Below are positions 42,014-51,257 of a stretch of 64,000 nt of DNA, piece after piece (positions within the stretch are counted from its first letter, which is position 1; each line of letters begins with the position of its first letter). Origin of the DNA: SABI01 sp963677695 (GTDB lineage Bacteria; Spirochaetota; Spirochaetia; Sphaerochaetales; Sphaerochaetaceae); contig CAXXUJ010000002.1 in assembly GCA_963677695.2 (NCBI GenBank), positions 434,001 through 498,000 of the forward strand. The letters are read 5' to 3'. Under the pieces are notes generated by a model, which was given only the letters and a program-made list of their open reading frames with translations, did no database searches and was not told the origin of the DNA. The position numbers were made by a program, and so were the translations under genes.

Positions 42014-43936
42014 ATGATATTCGGTGCGTACAGTCAGGTTCCCCCGGGAACCCCACAGAAGATTCTTCAGTCTCTCCTATCAGGAGTCTACAAGCCTGTA
42101 CTCACGTCAATCTACCAGAATCCCGAGATGAAAGTGCATCTCTACCTCTCTCTTACTGTCCTTGAGTGGTTTGAGATGCACCATCCCGAGATGAATATGC
42201 TGATAGCAGACCTTGTGAAGAAGGAGCAGGTAGAGCTTCTCACCGGTCCATCAGACCATGCTATCCTCCCTCTTCTTCAACCGAAGGACCGTTCTCTTCA
42301 GATTGAACAGACAACGACCTACATCAGAAAGCGGTTTCAGAAGAGACCGAAGACGATGTGGCTCTATAACCAGGCATGGTCTCCCCACCTCGTTTCCGTC
42401 ATGAATCTTTCCATGGTAGACCGCCTCATCATTTCCAATTACTCACAGAGCCATTCTTCCCTCTACTTCGATGAACCCTATGTCATGCAGGATATCGGGA
42501 AGAAAATAGAAGTGGTCCCGCTTGAACACAGGATCGAAGAGTATATTCATCAGCTCGGGGAAGGGAGGATCAATCTTGCCGGATTTGATGAACTGCTTAA
42601 TCTGTACGAAAAAGATCTGAGGAACTCCTCTGCTGCAGTAATGATTGACCTCGATGTTCTCCTGAAGGCAACCGCGAGTGTCTCTGTTGATGATATTTCA
42701 CAGTTGTTCACTTCCATCTACCAGAAGATCGTATTTCCTGCAGGTACGGAGAAACTGCTGGGCAGTATTCCTCCAGGTGAGCTTACGAGTATGAAAGGGT
42801 ACCTTCCCATGGGCTGGTACGGGTATGACTCATCGCTCACCTCGGAAATGAACGTGAATGATATGTTCACGAAGTACGAAGAACTCAATCACATGTATGG
42901 AAGAATGAATCATGTGAGTGAGCTTGCACGTATCTATCGGAAAAACAAAGATATCAAAAAGCGTGTGGAAGTACTTCTGAGAAAAGCTCAGAACGGAGCT
43001 CCCTATGTCCGTGACGGATTCGCAGGGTGTTACCGAAGAGAATACAGACAGTATGTCTATCGCTACCTGAATGAAGCTGAAGAGCTCCTTTCCTCGCATG
43101 AAGGGGTTTCCTACCCGAGAGAGACTGACCTCGATTTCAACGGAGAGAAAGCGGTTCTGGCAATGAGCAGGAACCTCCTGGTTGCGATTAAGAAGAAAGG
43201 GGCGATGGTACAGGAACTCAACTACCTTCCCACCGGATGGAATTACCTGAATACCTTCAGCGGGTACCATACCGAAGCAGAGAGAAGCGCCCTTCAGTCT
43301 ATGACCGACGGCTCTTTCCAGCACGCGTTCCAGGATGTTCTTATCCCTTATGAAGGATTCGATTTCACCCGCTACTCAAAGCACCACCCCTCAGTCCACG
43401 ACACCTCTCAGGATTCATGGGATATAGAGATTGATGAAAAGAGATCTCAACACATCGTATGCAGTTCACACATCAGAAAACTTGCCGTCAAGAAAGGGTA
43501 TTCTCTGAAGAATAACTCCCTTGTCATTGACTATACGATTACGAATACATCAAAGGCCTCTATCAAGGGTGTCTACGCTACAGAAATCAACCTTTCGCCC
43601 GGTACAAGAGATGAGAAGACACAGCTGTACAGTATTGAGACAAACAAGAACAGGGTGATCAGCGATTCACCGCTGACGAAGAGTATCACAAACTTCAGGA
43701 TAGGGGATAATGCCAACCGGACAATTCTCTCTGTCGCCTGTGATACCCGTTTTTCGCTCCTGCATCTTGACTATTCTCACAGGATGGATACCATCGTGGG
43801 AAGAGAACAGCTCTACCAGCATACCCTCTTCCTGTTGAACTGGCAGTATAATCTGGAACCGGGTGAGAGCAAACACTGGACAGTCGGTCTTCGCATAGAC
43901 AGAAGACCGAGAAGAAGACAGAAGGAGACAACATGA
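42014..43936 (+). CDS. GH57-family-like protein lacking catalytic residues
   Basis: 640 aa, aligning along its length with GH57 4-alpha-glucanotransferases, including the C-terminal beta-sandwich (YTITNTSKASIKGVYATEINL split over strands). Compared with the Thermococcus enzyme, the N-terminal HNHQP is replaced by YSQVP. The nucleophile motif WLTERVW becomes WLYNQAW (N119 at the Glu position), and the HDDGEK acid/base motif becomes MIDLDV. It is therefore probably non-hydrolytic, perhaps a glucan-binding or regulatory pseudoenzyme. It sits between rnfB and prfB with a 4-nt overlap to prfB. Confidence 0.8.
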   Translation: MIFGAYSQVPPGTPQKILQSLLSGVYKPVLTSIYQNPEMKVHLYLSLTVLEWFEMHHPEMNMLIADLVKKEQVELLTGPSDHAILPLLQPKDRSLQIEQTTTYIRKRFQKRPKTMWLYNQAWSPHLVSVMNLSMVDRLIISNYSQSHSSLYFDEPYVMQDIGKKIEVVPLEHRIEEYIHQLGEGRINLAGFDELLNLYEKDLRNSSAAVMIDLDVLLKATASVSVDDISQLFTSIYQKIVFPAGTEKLLGSIPPGELTSMKGYLPMGWYGYDSSLTSEMNVNDMFTKYEELNHMYGRMNHVSELARIYRKNKDIKKRVEVLLRKAQNGAPYVRDGFAGCYRREYRQYVYRYLNEAEELLSSHEGVSYPRETDLDFNGEKAVLAMSRNLLVAIKKKGAMVQELNYLPTGWNYLNTFSGYHTEAERSALQSMTDGSFQHAFQDVLIPYEGFDFTRYSKHHPSVHDTSQDSWDIEIDEKRSQHIVCSSHIRKLAVKKGYSLKNNSLVIDYTITNTSKASIKGVYATEINLSPGTRDEKTQLYSIETNKNRVISDSPLTKSITNFRIGDNANRTILSVACDTRFSLLHLDYSHRMDTIVGREQLYQHTLFLLNWQYNLEPGESKHWTVGLRIDRRPRRRQKETT

Positions 43937-45040
43937 ACATTGAACATCAGAATCTATTCAATACAATAAAAGAAGAAGCCTACGATGTATGGAGGCGGCT
44001 TTGACCCCGCTACACTTGAACAATCGATAGCGAAACTCGAAAAGGAGTCGGCTGAACCCGATTTCTGGAATGATAAGGAGAGAGCCGAGTCTCTCTTCAA
44101 GGAACTGAACGCCCTTCGCGATACCTATTCCCCATGGAAGGAACTTATTGAAGAGATTCAGGAGACCTCTGATCTCATAGATCTGTATGAAGAAGAGGGG
44201 ATCGATGATCCCGATGACCTTGCTGAAATTGATGCGATCATACTTAAAATCGAGGAAACCTACCATCCTCTGAGACTGAAGACACTGCTTGACGGTAAAT
44301 TCGACAAGAGCGACTGCTTTCTCACCGTTCACTCAGGTGCCGGCGGTACCGAGGCCTGTGACTGGGCACAGATGCTCATGCGTATGTATATGAGGTGGTG
44401 TGAACGGAACAACTACAAGGTCGACGTCGTTGATCTACTCGAAGCAGAGGGGGGTGTAAAATCTGTGACCATGCAGGTAAAGGGTGCCTATGCCTATGGA
44501 TACCTGAAAGGGGAGGCGGGAGTACACCGTCTTGTGAGGATTTCTCCTTTCGACTCTCAGAGCAGGCGCCATACCTCATTCACCTCGGTTTATGCTTCCC
44601 CTGTGATTGATGACGAGGTTGAAGTGAATATTGATCCCTCTGAGCTCAGAATCGATACCTACCGCGCAGGCGGTGCAGGGGGTCAGCACGTCAACAAGAC
44701 CGATTCGGCTGTCCGTATCACCCACCTGAAGACCGGTATCGTGGTGGCCTGTCAGAATGAACGTTCACAGCACATGAACAAGGCTCTTGCCATGAAGATC
44801 CTGACCAGCCGTCTGTATGAGCACTATAGGATGGAACAGGAGAAGGAACACGCACAGTTCGCTGTGGAAAAGAAAGATATCTCCTGGGGAAACCAGATCC
44901 GCTCCTATGTCTTCCAGCCCTATACGATGGTGAAAGATCACCGTACGAATGAACAGGCGGGAAACATTCAGAGTGTCATGGACGGTGATATCACTCCGTT
45001 CATAGAATCCTATCTTAAGTGGGCGAACGGGGAGGAATAG
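43933..45040 (+). CDS. prfB: peptide chain release factor 2, with programmed +1 frameshift
   Basis: RF2 terminates translation at UGA and UAA. The ATG at 43933 (AAGGAG site, 4-nt overlap with the preceding gene) opens a 23-codon frame ending CGG CTT TGA at 43996-44004. A +1 shift at CTT-TGA-C continues as DPATLEQ… to 45040, giving about 368 aa. The GGQ motif (AGGAGGQHVNK) and RF2-type SPF motif (RISPFDSQSRRH) are present. Low RF2 slows reading of TGA and favours the shift, so the gene is autoregulated. Confidence 0.95.
43991..44005 (+). promoter_or_regulatory. RF2 +1 recoding signal
   Basis: GGAGGCGGCTTTGAC: an internal Shine-Dalgarno (GGAGG), then slippery CTT, in-frame TGA and C. This is the classical prfB frameshift site, with the normal SD-to-CTT spacing. 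Confidence 0.93.
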
Positions 45041-46227
45041 TGAAATCCCCCCGTATCCCTATCCTGCTGATTCTCCTCTTTGCAGTCTTGGTACCGCTGA
45101 CGAGTGCGCGGATAGGGTATACCATTGTCGGTGACCTGAAGTATATTCTGGAAACCTCTTACCTAACGGAGCCTCCCCTGCGGAGTCTCTATGTAGAGGA
45201 CATCAACGCGGCAGACAAGTATGAGAGAGCGCTTGAGGAAGCGAAGTTGCTTCATGAAAACATTTTAAAGGGAAAGATTGAGGAATCGACCGTTGAGGAA
45301 ACCTCTCGAATTACAGATGAAATTACGTGGATAGATGTTTCTTCCACGTTTCAGAGTACTTTCACCCCTCTACTAAGACATCAAATCATGGTGAGGGAAC
45401 ACCTCGATGCCGTGGTTGAAATTGTTCTCAAGGAAACAGGTGAATTCCTTATAGGAAAAGTCACTCTCTTTCATAGAGTGGATGAAACAGGTATGAAGAT
45501 AGCCGATCAGCTTATCACCGATACCACCACCGAAGGTTTTACTCGGTGGATCCTTCCTATTCTGTATACCGATCTATATGAGAAGGACACGGCTCTACTT
45601 TCAGTGGAGTCCTTCTTGCGAAACGTTGAGATCACTGTCGATGATGAGATGCTTCCCTTTTCTCCCTATTACTTTCTCACCCCGGGAGAGCATGAGATTC
45701 ATGTATCGGCACCGTATACCTACCCGAAGGATATCAAACTGAACCTGGAAGGGGGGACATATTACGCGATAGAGGATGATCTTGAACCTATAGTGAATCC
45801 CGGACTCCTATTGAAGGGAAGTGGACAGGTGAGGGTATCAGGGGCAGCGGTTAAACATCTTCCCTTCATCGTTAAAGAAACCCCTCTTCCTATCACCCTG
45901 CAGGCAGGGAAACAATCGTATCTTGATGAGAATATCACCCTTACAGAACCAAGGGAAGAACTTACCATCGCTCTGAAGCGGATAGAATTCGACCCTGCAG
46001 TGACTGTCTCACGTGTTCAGAAAACTTTCTATTCCTCGCTGGCAAGAACAATGCTTCTTTTCGCCTCGGCAAGGATTGTAGAGATAGCAACAGAGAATAA
46101 CGAACCTGTCGTCTCACAGATACTGGACGGCCTTTCGTTCATCAGTGCCGGTGATACTGTTCGTTCTCTGTTTGATTATTACAATAAAAGCAAGTATAGT
46201 GTGAGCATGCCCAATTTAGATGAATAA
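45040..46227 (+). CDS. secreted/periplasmic protein of unknown function
   Basis: 395 aa. The N-terminal signal peptide (SPRIPILLILLFAVLVPLTSA) is followed by a mixed domain with helical segments at 40-110 and a beta-rich C-terminal half (…LTPGEHEIHVSAP). A PEGA-like carbohydrate-anchoring fold is possible around residues 195-270, from the SPYYFLTPGEHEIHVSA pattern. GTG at 45040 overlaps the prfB stop by 1 nt, with GGAGG just upstream. It lies between prfB and ftsY; no function is assigned. Confidence 0.75.
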   Translation: MKSPRIPILLILLFAVLVPLTSARIGYTIVGDLKYILETSYLTEPPLRSLYVEDINAADKYERALEEAKLLHENILKGKIEESTVEETSRITDEITWIDVSSTFQSTFTPLLRHQIMVREHLDAVVEIVLKETGEFLIGKVTLFHRVDETGMKIADQLITDTTTEGFTRWILPILYTDLYEKDTALLSVESFLRNVEITVDDEMLPFSPYYFLTPGEHEIHVSAPYTYPKDIKLNLEGGTYYAIEDDLEPIVNPGLLLKGSGQVRVSGAAVKHLPFIVKETPLPITLQAGKQSYLDENITLTEPREELTIALKRIEFDPAVTVSRVQKTFYSSLARTMLLFASARIVEIATENNEPVVSQILDGLSFISAGDTVRSLFDYYNKSKYSVSMPNLDE

Positions 46228-46237
46228 GGACGTATAG

Positions 46238-47113
46238 ATGAAGAAAAGTTTCGGTGCCAGGATCAAGGCGCTTTTTACCATACAGAGAATTGATGAATCC
46301 TTTTTTGAGGAACTCGAAGATCTTCTCATCGAAGGAGACCTCGGTGCTGCAAATGCAATGGACCTTTCCGATGCCCTGAGGCAGAAGGTGAAGGTGGAGA
46401 AAATCAAGGATCCAGATATCCTGCAGCACAAGATGAAGGATATTCTGAGTGAGAAGGTGAAACACATCACACTTGACCCCTCGAGCGGAAAACCCAGTGT
46501 CTACCTCGTTCTCGGAGTAAATGGAGTAGGGAAGACAACAAGTATCGCAAAGATGGCTCACAAGTTTATGAAAAACGGAAACAGAGTCGTGCTCGCTGCA
46601 GGCGATACCTTCAGGGCTGCTGCGATTGACCAGCTCGAACTCCACGCTCAGAGACTTGGTACAAGGATAGTGAAACAGAAACCTCACTCTGACCCCGCCT
46701 CAGTACTCTTTGATGCGATCGAAAGCGCAAAAGCGAAGGGCGAACAGCTTGTCTTAGCTGATACCGCAGGAAGAATGCACAACAAAGAGAACCTTCTCAG
46801 AGAGCTTCAGAAAATCGACAAGGTGATCAGAACCCGCGGTGTGGATGAAAAGGATTATAAGAAACTGCTTGTGATTGACGCGACTACAGGTCAGAATGGT
46901 ATTGCACAGGCTCAGATGTTTCATGATGCGATTGGATTGGATGGTGTCGTCCTTACCAAGTATGATTCGGCTGCGAAAGGAGGCTCTCTCATTCAGATCT
47001 GTGATAAACTCGGAATCCCCATTACTTTCGTCGGTGTCGGCGAGTCATATGATGACCTGATCGATTTCGATCCCGATGACTTCCTCGATACGCTTCTGGG
47101 TATCAATACATGA
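46238..47113 (+). CDS. ftsY: signal recognition particle receptor FtsY
   Basis: 291 aa GTPase that docks SRP-ribosome complexes on the membrane. NG domain only: P-loop LGVNGVGKTTSIAKMAH near 90, AGDTFRAAAIDQLE, DTAGRMHNKENL and TKYDSAAKGG. The long acidic A domain of E. coli FtsY is absent, as in many bacteria. It partners Ffh at 9908. The last 4 nt overlap the next gene. Confidence 0.95.
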   Translation: MKKSFGARIKALFTIQRIDESFFEELEDLLIEGDLGAANAMDLSDALRQKVKVEKIKDPDILQHKMKDILSEKVKHITLDPSSGKPSVYLVLGVNGVGKTTSIAKMAHKFMKNGNRVVLAAGDTFRAAAIDQLELHAQRLGTRIVKQKPHSDPASVLFDAIESAKAKGEQLVLADTAGRMHNKENLLRELQKIDKVIRTRGVDEKDYKKLLVIDATTGQNGIAQAQMFHDAIGLDGVVLTKYDSAAKGGSLIQICDKLGIPITFVGVGESYDDLIDFDPDDFLDTLLGINT

Positions 47114-48138
47114 AGTACTTCTGGAAAACAACCGCAATCTATCTCACCATCCTTCTCTTTCCGTTAGTGGGTGCAGATACCTCGTGGTATGTTTCCAATG
47201 AACTTATGCAGATGCTCGAGGAAAGTACTGAAGAGAATGTTATACACGAAACGTATGCACTGAAGATTGATGGGGAAGGAGAAACCCTCTATAAAAACGG
47301 GAACTGGGTTGCTCATAGGTTCTCGGTTACCGAGAACGGAAAAACAGAGGTGACGACACGGTACGAAACCGGTCTGTATGAAATCTATACCTACAGTGAT
47401 GATCTCCTTCAGAAGATAACCACCGGACATGACGGGACCGAATCTACAGTTCTTTTCTCGTATGATGACGGTCAGCTCAATGAAAGAAAGGAAGTCACTG
47501 ACGGACAGATGGATACTCTGGTCACCTACTATAGGTATGAAGACGGTACACTTGCTGCGACAAGAGAGATTGATCGCAACGGCGAGAGCTATATAACCCT
47601 TTACTCCGTCAAAGGAAACCTGACGACTCTCACGAGGCAGAACGGGGAGGAGGTGACGATCACTGAAGTGCTCCCCTCAGGAATGATGGTGGAGGCCTAT
47701 CTCTCTGACGGGAATGCGGTCAATGCCTATACAGCGGAGTATGATGAAGATGGCAGCCTCCATCTCGTAGAGAGCTTCGGTGATGAAGTACAGACAAGCA
47801 TCTACAGCAGCACCGGGCTGCTGAGTGAGCTGAACATAGCATACAGTGATGGCAGGACCTCTCAGATTACCTATGATTATGACGACAAAGGAGTCATTGT
47901 TCACTCCAACAGGATAACGTACAATGACGAAAGTGAGCGGATAGAACGCTGGTACAATAACAGCGTTCTTAAGAATGAGACGCAGTGGATAAACGATATC
48001 CCGCAGAAGTCAACCCGGTACAACAGTGATGAGACCTCTGTAGTCACGATTTTTGAAGAGGGACATCCCTATGCAGATGTGACCTATGCATCTGACGGGA
48101 AACGTATCATAAGCATCGAATACCGTAAGGAACAATAA
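47110..48138 (+). CDS. secreted beta-repeat protein with YD-like motifs
   Basis: 342 aa. Signal peptide (TTAIYLTILLFPLVGA), then repeated Y/F-x-Y-D/E-D-x-G-x-L/V units: VLFSYDDGQLNE, YYRYEDGTLAAT, AEYDEDGSLHLV, TYDYDDKGVIVH. These resemble YD/RHS or MORN-like beta repeats. There is no toxin domain. It is located between ftsY and lolC with overlaps of 4 and 1 nt, so it is expressed with the envelope-biogenesis genes. Function unknown; a periplasmic or surface role is inferred from the signal peptide. Confidence 0.75.
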   Translation: MKYFWKTTAIYLTILLFPLVGADTSWYVSNELMQMLEESTEENVIHETYALKIDGEGETLYKNGNWVAHRFSVTENGKTEVTTRYETGLYEIYTYSDDLLQKITTGHDGTESTVLFSYDDGQLNERKEVTDGQMDTLVTYYRYEDGTLAATREIDRNGESYITLYSVKGNLTTLTRQNGEEVTITEVLPSGMMVEAYLSDGNAVNAYTAEYDEDGSLHLVESFGDEVQTSIYSSTGLLSELNIAYSDGRTSQITYDYDDKGVIVHSNRITYNDESERIERWYNNSVLKNETQWINDIPQKSTRYNSDETSVVTIFEEGHPYADVTYASDGKRIISIEYRKEQ

Positions 48139-49352
48139 TGTATCTGAATTCTCTGACCTGGAGATATACATTCAGTAAAAAGAACCGCCATAGAAGGATG
48201 AGCGTACTCATCATGATCTCTCTGGCCATAGGCCTTGCGGCCCTTATCATCATCATGTCGGTGATGAATTCCCTTCAGGATGAAGTGCTTGATCAGCTGA
48301 GAAGTGTCGATACCTTCCATATCGAAATCGACGGTATCGATTCATCCGATGAATCGGTTGTCAGTGCACTCTCCGAGATTGATGGTGTAGATACGGTCTA
48401 TCCTTTCATTCAGACACGTGCAGTCATCTCTTCTGCTGTGAACAGCGCCTCTGTTGAAGTGAAAGCGGTCACAGAGAGTTTCCTGAGTGACAGCAACCCC
48501 TTTTCTCAGAGGGTGATGATGGACGCTTCATCCCTTGCCGGTGCAGCTGACGGCGCTCTTATCGGTTTTCAGCTGGTGAACAGACTTTCGCTGAAAATAG
48601 GGGATCCTGTCACGTTCACCTACCTTGCAAAGGGGAAAACCCTGGCGCTGAGGGTACAGGAGAATGAACTGCCCATGGCTGGAATATTCTCCACTCCCTT
48701 GAGGGAGGTGAATACAGGGACTGTTATCATACCGCTTTCCTTCCTGACTGATGATAACAACGATACGGTTTCCTACGGCCTCTACCTTGACAAACATTAT
48801 ATTTCACATGAAAGATCGGTAGTGGATGACATTCAAGGGCTGTTCCCCGAAGCAGATATCCATACCTGGCAGAACCTCCACGGCCCCTTTTATTCCGCAC
48901 TGATGCTTGAAAAAGTGATCATGTATGTGTTCCTCTTTTTCATGTTCTTCATTATCAGCTACCACCTGAGAAATTCAACGTTAAGACTTTATCAGTCAAA
49001 ACAGAGAGAGATCGCGATCCTCCGTTCTATTGGTGTGTCAAAAAAGGAAGTACGGAGACTTTTCACGAGAACAGCGATGCTTCTCACCGTTCTCGGTATG
49101 ATCGGGGGTCTGGGAATAGGTATCCTTGCTTCTCAAAATCTAGAAACGATCTTTCGTTTTGCTGATAACGTTCTCAAGCAGACAGCAGGGATTGAAAATC
49201 CGCTTCTTTCATTCCCTATCACCATACATCTGAAACCTGTGGAATTGATACTCACTTCACTGTTCATCGGTACACTCAGTTATCTCTTTTCCTTTCAGAT
49301 CATGAATCAGGCCCTGAAAAAAGAGCCGATGGAGATGTTGCATCATGAATAA
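48138..49352 (+). CDS. lolC: lipoprotein-releasing ABC permease (LolC/E family)
   Basis: 404 aa with MacB/FtsX topology: a TM helix near residues 25-45 (LIMISLAIGLAALIIIMSV), a large periplasmic domain, and three C-terminal TM helices (VFLFFMFFIISYHL…). EIAILRSIGVSKKEVRRLF is the conserved coupling segment. With the following ATPase and second permease it would extract lipoproteins from the inner membrane for the outer membrane. Confidence 0.88.
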   Translation: MYLNSLTWRYTFSKKNRHRRMSVLIMISLAIGLAALIIIMSVMNSLQDEVLDQLRSVDTFHIEIDGIDSSDESVVSALSEIDGVDTVYPFIQTRAVISSAVNSASVEVKAVTESFLSDSNPFSQRVMMDASSLAGAADGALIGFQLVNRLSLKIGDPVTFTYLAKGKTLALRVQENELPMAGIFSTPLREVNTGTVIIPLSFLTDDNNDTVSYGLYLDKHYISHERSVVDDIQGLFPEADIHTWQNLHGPFYSALMLEKVIMYVFLFFMFFIISYHLRNSTLRLYQSKQREIAILRSIGVSKKEVRRLFTRTAMLLTVLGMIGGLGIGILASQNLETIFRFADNVLKQTAGIENPLLSFPITIHLKPVELILTSLFIGTLSYLFSFQIMNQALKKEPMEMLHHE

Positions 49353-50028
49353 TATCCTGCTTTCCCTACAGCACGTAACAAAAAGATATACATCCGGTGA
49401 CCATGATCTTACCGTCCTTGAAGATCTCTCACTTACTGTGGAAAGGAATTCCTCGGTTGCGATCATCGGGAAAAGCGGAAGCGGAAAAACGACCTTGCTT
49501 AATATCGCAGGGGCTCTCGATACTCCTGATGAAGGGAAAGTCATCTATAACGATACGCCTTTAGCAAGAATGAACGACAGGGAGCTCTCACGTTACAGAA
49601 ATGCGAATATTGGTTTTATTTTTCAGTCTCATATCCTCCTTGAAGATTTTACTGCCCTTGAGAATGTGATGATGCCTTCCCTTATTGGGGGAGCTCATCC
49701 GAAGGAGATGAAACGACGGGCAGGCATGCTCCTGGAGAGGGTGGGACTCACTGAACGCTCTTCCCATCATCCGGGAAAACTGAGCGGAGGAGAAAGGCAG
49801 AGGGTGGCTCTGTGCAGAGCGCTGATGAATAATCCCGATATCATCATTGCAGATGAACCTACTGGAAGTCTTGATGAACAGAGCTCAGGAGCCATTGAAT
49901 CACTCCTGTTCAATCTCGTGAAGGAGGAGGAGAAGACTCTCCTTTTAGTCACCCATGATCAGTCACTTGCGAAGCGGTGTTCTCACGTGTATGAGCTTGT
50001 GCACAGGAATATTGAAACAGAACTATGA
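49345..50028 (+). CDS. lolD: lipoprotein-releasing ABC ATPase
   Basis: 227 aa. Walker A GKSGSGKTTLLN, Q-loop FIFQSHILLEDFTALENVMMP, signature LSGGERQRVALCRAL, Walker B IIIADEPTGSLDE and the H-loop LVTHDQSLAKRC: the LolD/MacB-type subfamily. It overlaps lolC by 8 nt and lolE by 4 nt. Confidence 0.92.
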   Translation: MNNILLSLQHVTKRYTSGDHDLTVLEDLSLTVERNSSVAIIGKSGSGKTTLLNIAGALDTPDEGKVIYNDTPLARMNDRELSRYRNANIGFIFQSHILLEDFTALENVMMPSLIGGAHPKEMKRRAGMLLERVGLTERSSHHPGKLSGGERQRVALCRALMNNPDIIIADEPTGSLDEQSSGAIESLLFNLVKEEEKTLLLVTHDQSLAKRCSHVYELVHRNIETEL

Positions 50029-51233
50029 GTAATCTGAGATACCCTGTTTCCCTTGCCCGCTCCATTGTGTACAGGAGGGCCAAGGGAAAGAAGAATAACA
50101 CAGTATTCCGCCTCTTTATCCTGATCACTCTCCTGATGGTCCCCCTTATTCTCTCTCTCAGTTTTACCGAAGGTATGATAGAGGGGATTACGAAAAAATA
50201 TGTACTGCTGCAGGACGGTCATATCCAGATATATAAGGATATCGCATCAATGGGAGACCTTTCTGAGGTAGACGGGGTAGCCCACGCAGACGAAACGGTT
50301 CATGGCTACGGTATTCTCTACTCGTCTGATGAAACCAAGGAAATCTATCTGAAGGGAGTCGATGAATCGTATTTCAATGGAGAGAGAAAAAAGGAACTCG
50401 GGATAGGTGAGCTCGCTCCCCTGGAAAGGAACGGTGCACTCCCCGGTATCTATATAAGCAGGGCCCTGGCTGAATATTTTTCGATCACCGTCTCTGACCG
50501 CCTCGCCCTCGTCATTCTCCCTGAGTATGGACAGAGAAAAGTGCGTCCTGCACTCGCTGTTGTGCAGGGAATATTTGATACAGGATTCTATGCACTGGAT
50601 GAGTCTATTGTATTCATTGACAGCGAATCAGCCTCGATCCTTCTCCCTTCGGGAAATATCCAGAGCGAGATCATATTCGATTCCTATTCGCAGGAAACCG
50701 CAGCTGGTTTCATGCATGAGGTTGAAGATGCTGTAGGGGAATCACTTACCTGGGCGGGTTATGATGAATTCAATACTGACATGTATGAGAATTTCACAAC
50801 GAGCAGGCAGATCATCTTCATAGTGTTCATCACTATCCTCATTGCCGCGGTATTTTATATTACCGCTGTCACACACGAACTCATTGAGGACGCGAAAGAA
50901 GAAATTGCCATGCAGAAAGTGCTCGGTGCGCGTTCGGTGAGTATCATGAGTGCGTATGTGTTGGCAATAACTATCGTCACTCTATGTGCAATAGCAGCGG
51001 GTACTGCTTTAGGGATCGCTTTATCACAGAACTTGTCTCCCTTCATGACGTTCCTGAAATCGTACGATCTTTCTGCTCTGAGGTACTACCTTCTTGATTT
51101 CGATATCGCTATACCATACGCAAAAATTGTTTCTCTGGTTTCAATTCTACTCGTTATGAGTATCATCTCTGTTTTACTCAGTCTCCGCCACATCATCCAT
51201 ATACGTGCGCTTGATGTGTTGCAACAAGACTGA
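50025..51233 (+). CDS. lolE: lipoprotein-releasing ABC permease, second subunit
   Basis: 402 aa, the same topology as the LolC-like protein: TM near 30-50 (LFILITLLMVPLILSLSF), a periplasmic domain and three C-terminal TM helices (IIFIVFITILIAAVFYITA…). The coupling helix is EEIAMQKVLGARSVSIMSAY. Which permease corresponds to LolC and which to LolE cannot be settled from sequence alone. Confidence 0.87.
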   Translation: MSNLRYPVSLARSIVYRRAKGKKNNTVFRLFILITLLMVPLILSLSFTEGMIEGITKKYVLLQDGHIQIYKDIASMGDLSEVDGVAHADETVHGYGILYSSDETKEIYLKGVDESYFNGERKKELGIGELAPLERNGALPGIYISRALAEYFSITVSDRLALVILPEYGQRKVRPALAVVQGIFDTGFYALDESIVFIDSESASILLPSGNIQSEIIFDSYSQETAAGFMHEVEDAVGESLTWAGYDEFNTDMYENFTTSRQIIFIVFITILIAAVFYITAVTHELIEDAKEEIAMQKVLGARSVSIMSAYVLAITIVTLCAIAAGTALGIALSQNLSPFMTFLKSYDLSALRYYLLDFDIAIPYAKIVSLVSILLVMSIISVLLSLRHIIHIRALDVLQQD

Positions 51234-51257
51234 ATACAGGGTAGTCTGTCTTTCGTT

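Noticed and set aside
43985..45040. prfB starting at 43985 in the downstream frame
   Set aside because: The first codons there overlap the recoding site; the ATG at 43933 with AAGGAG and the +1 shift explain the gene completely.
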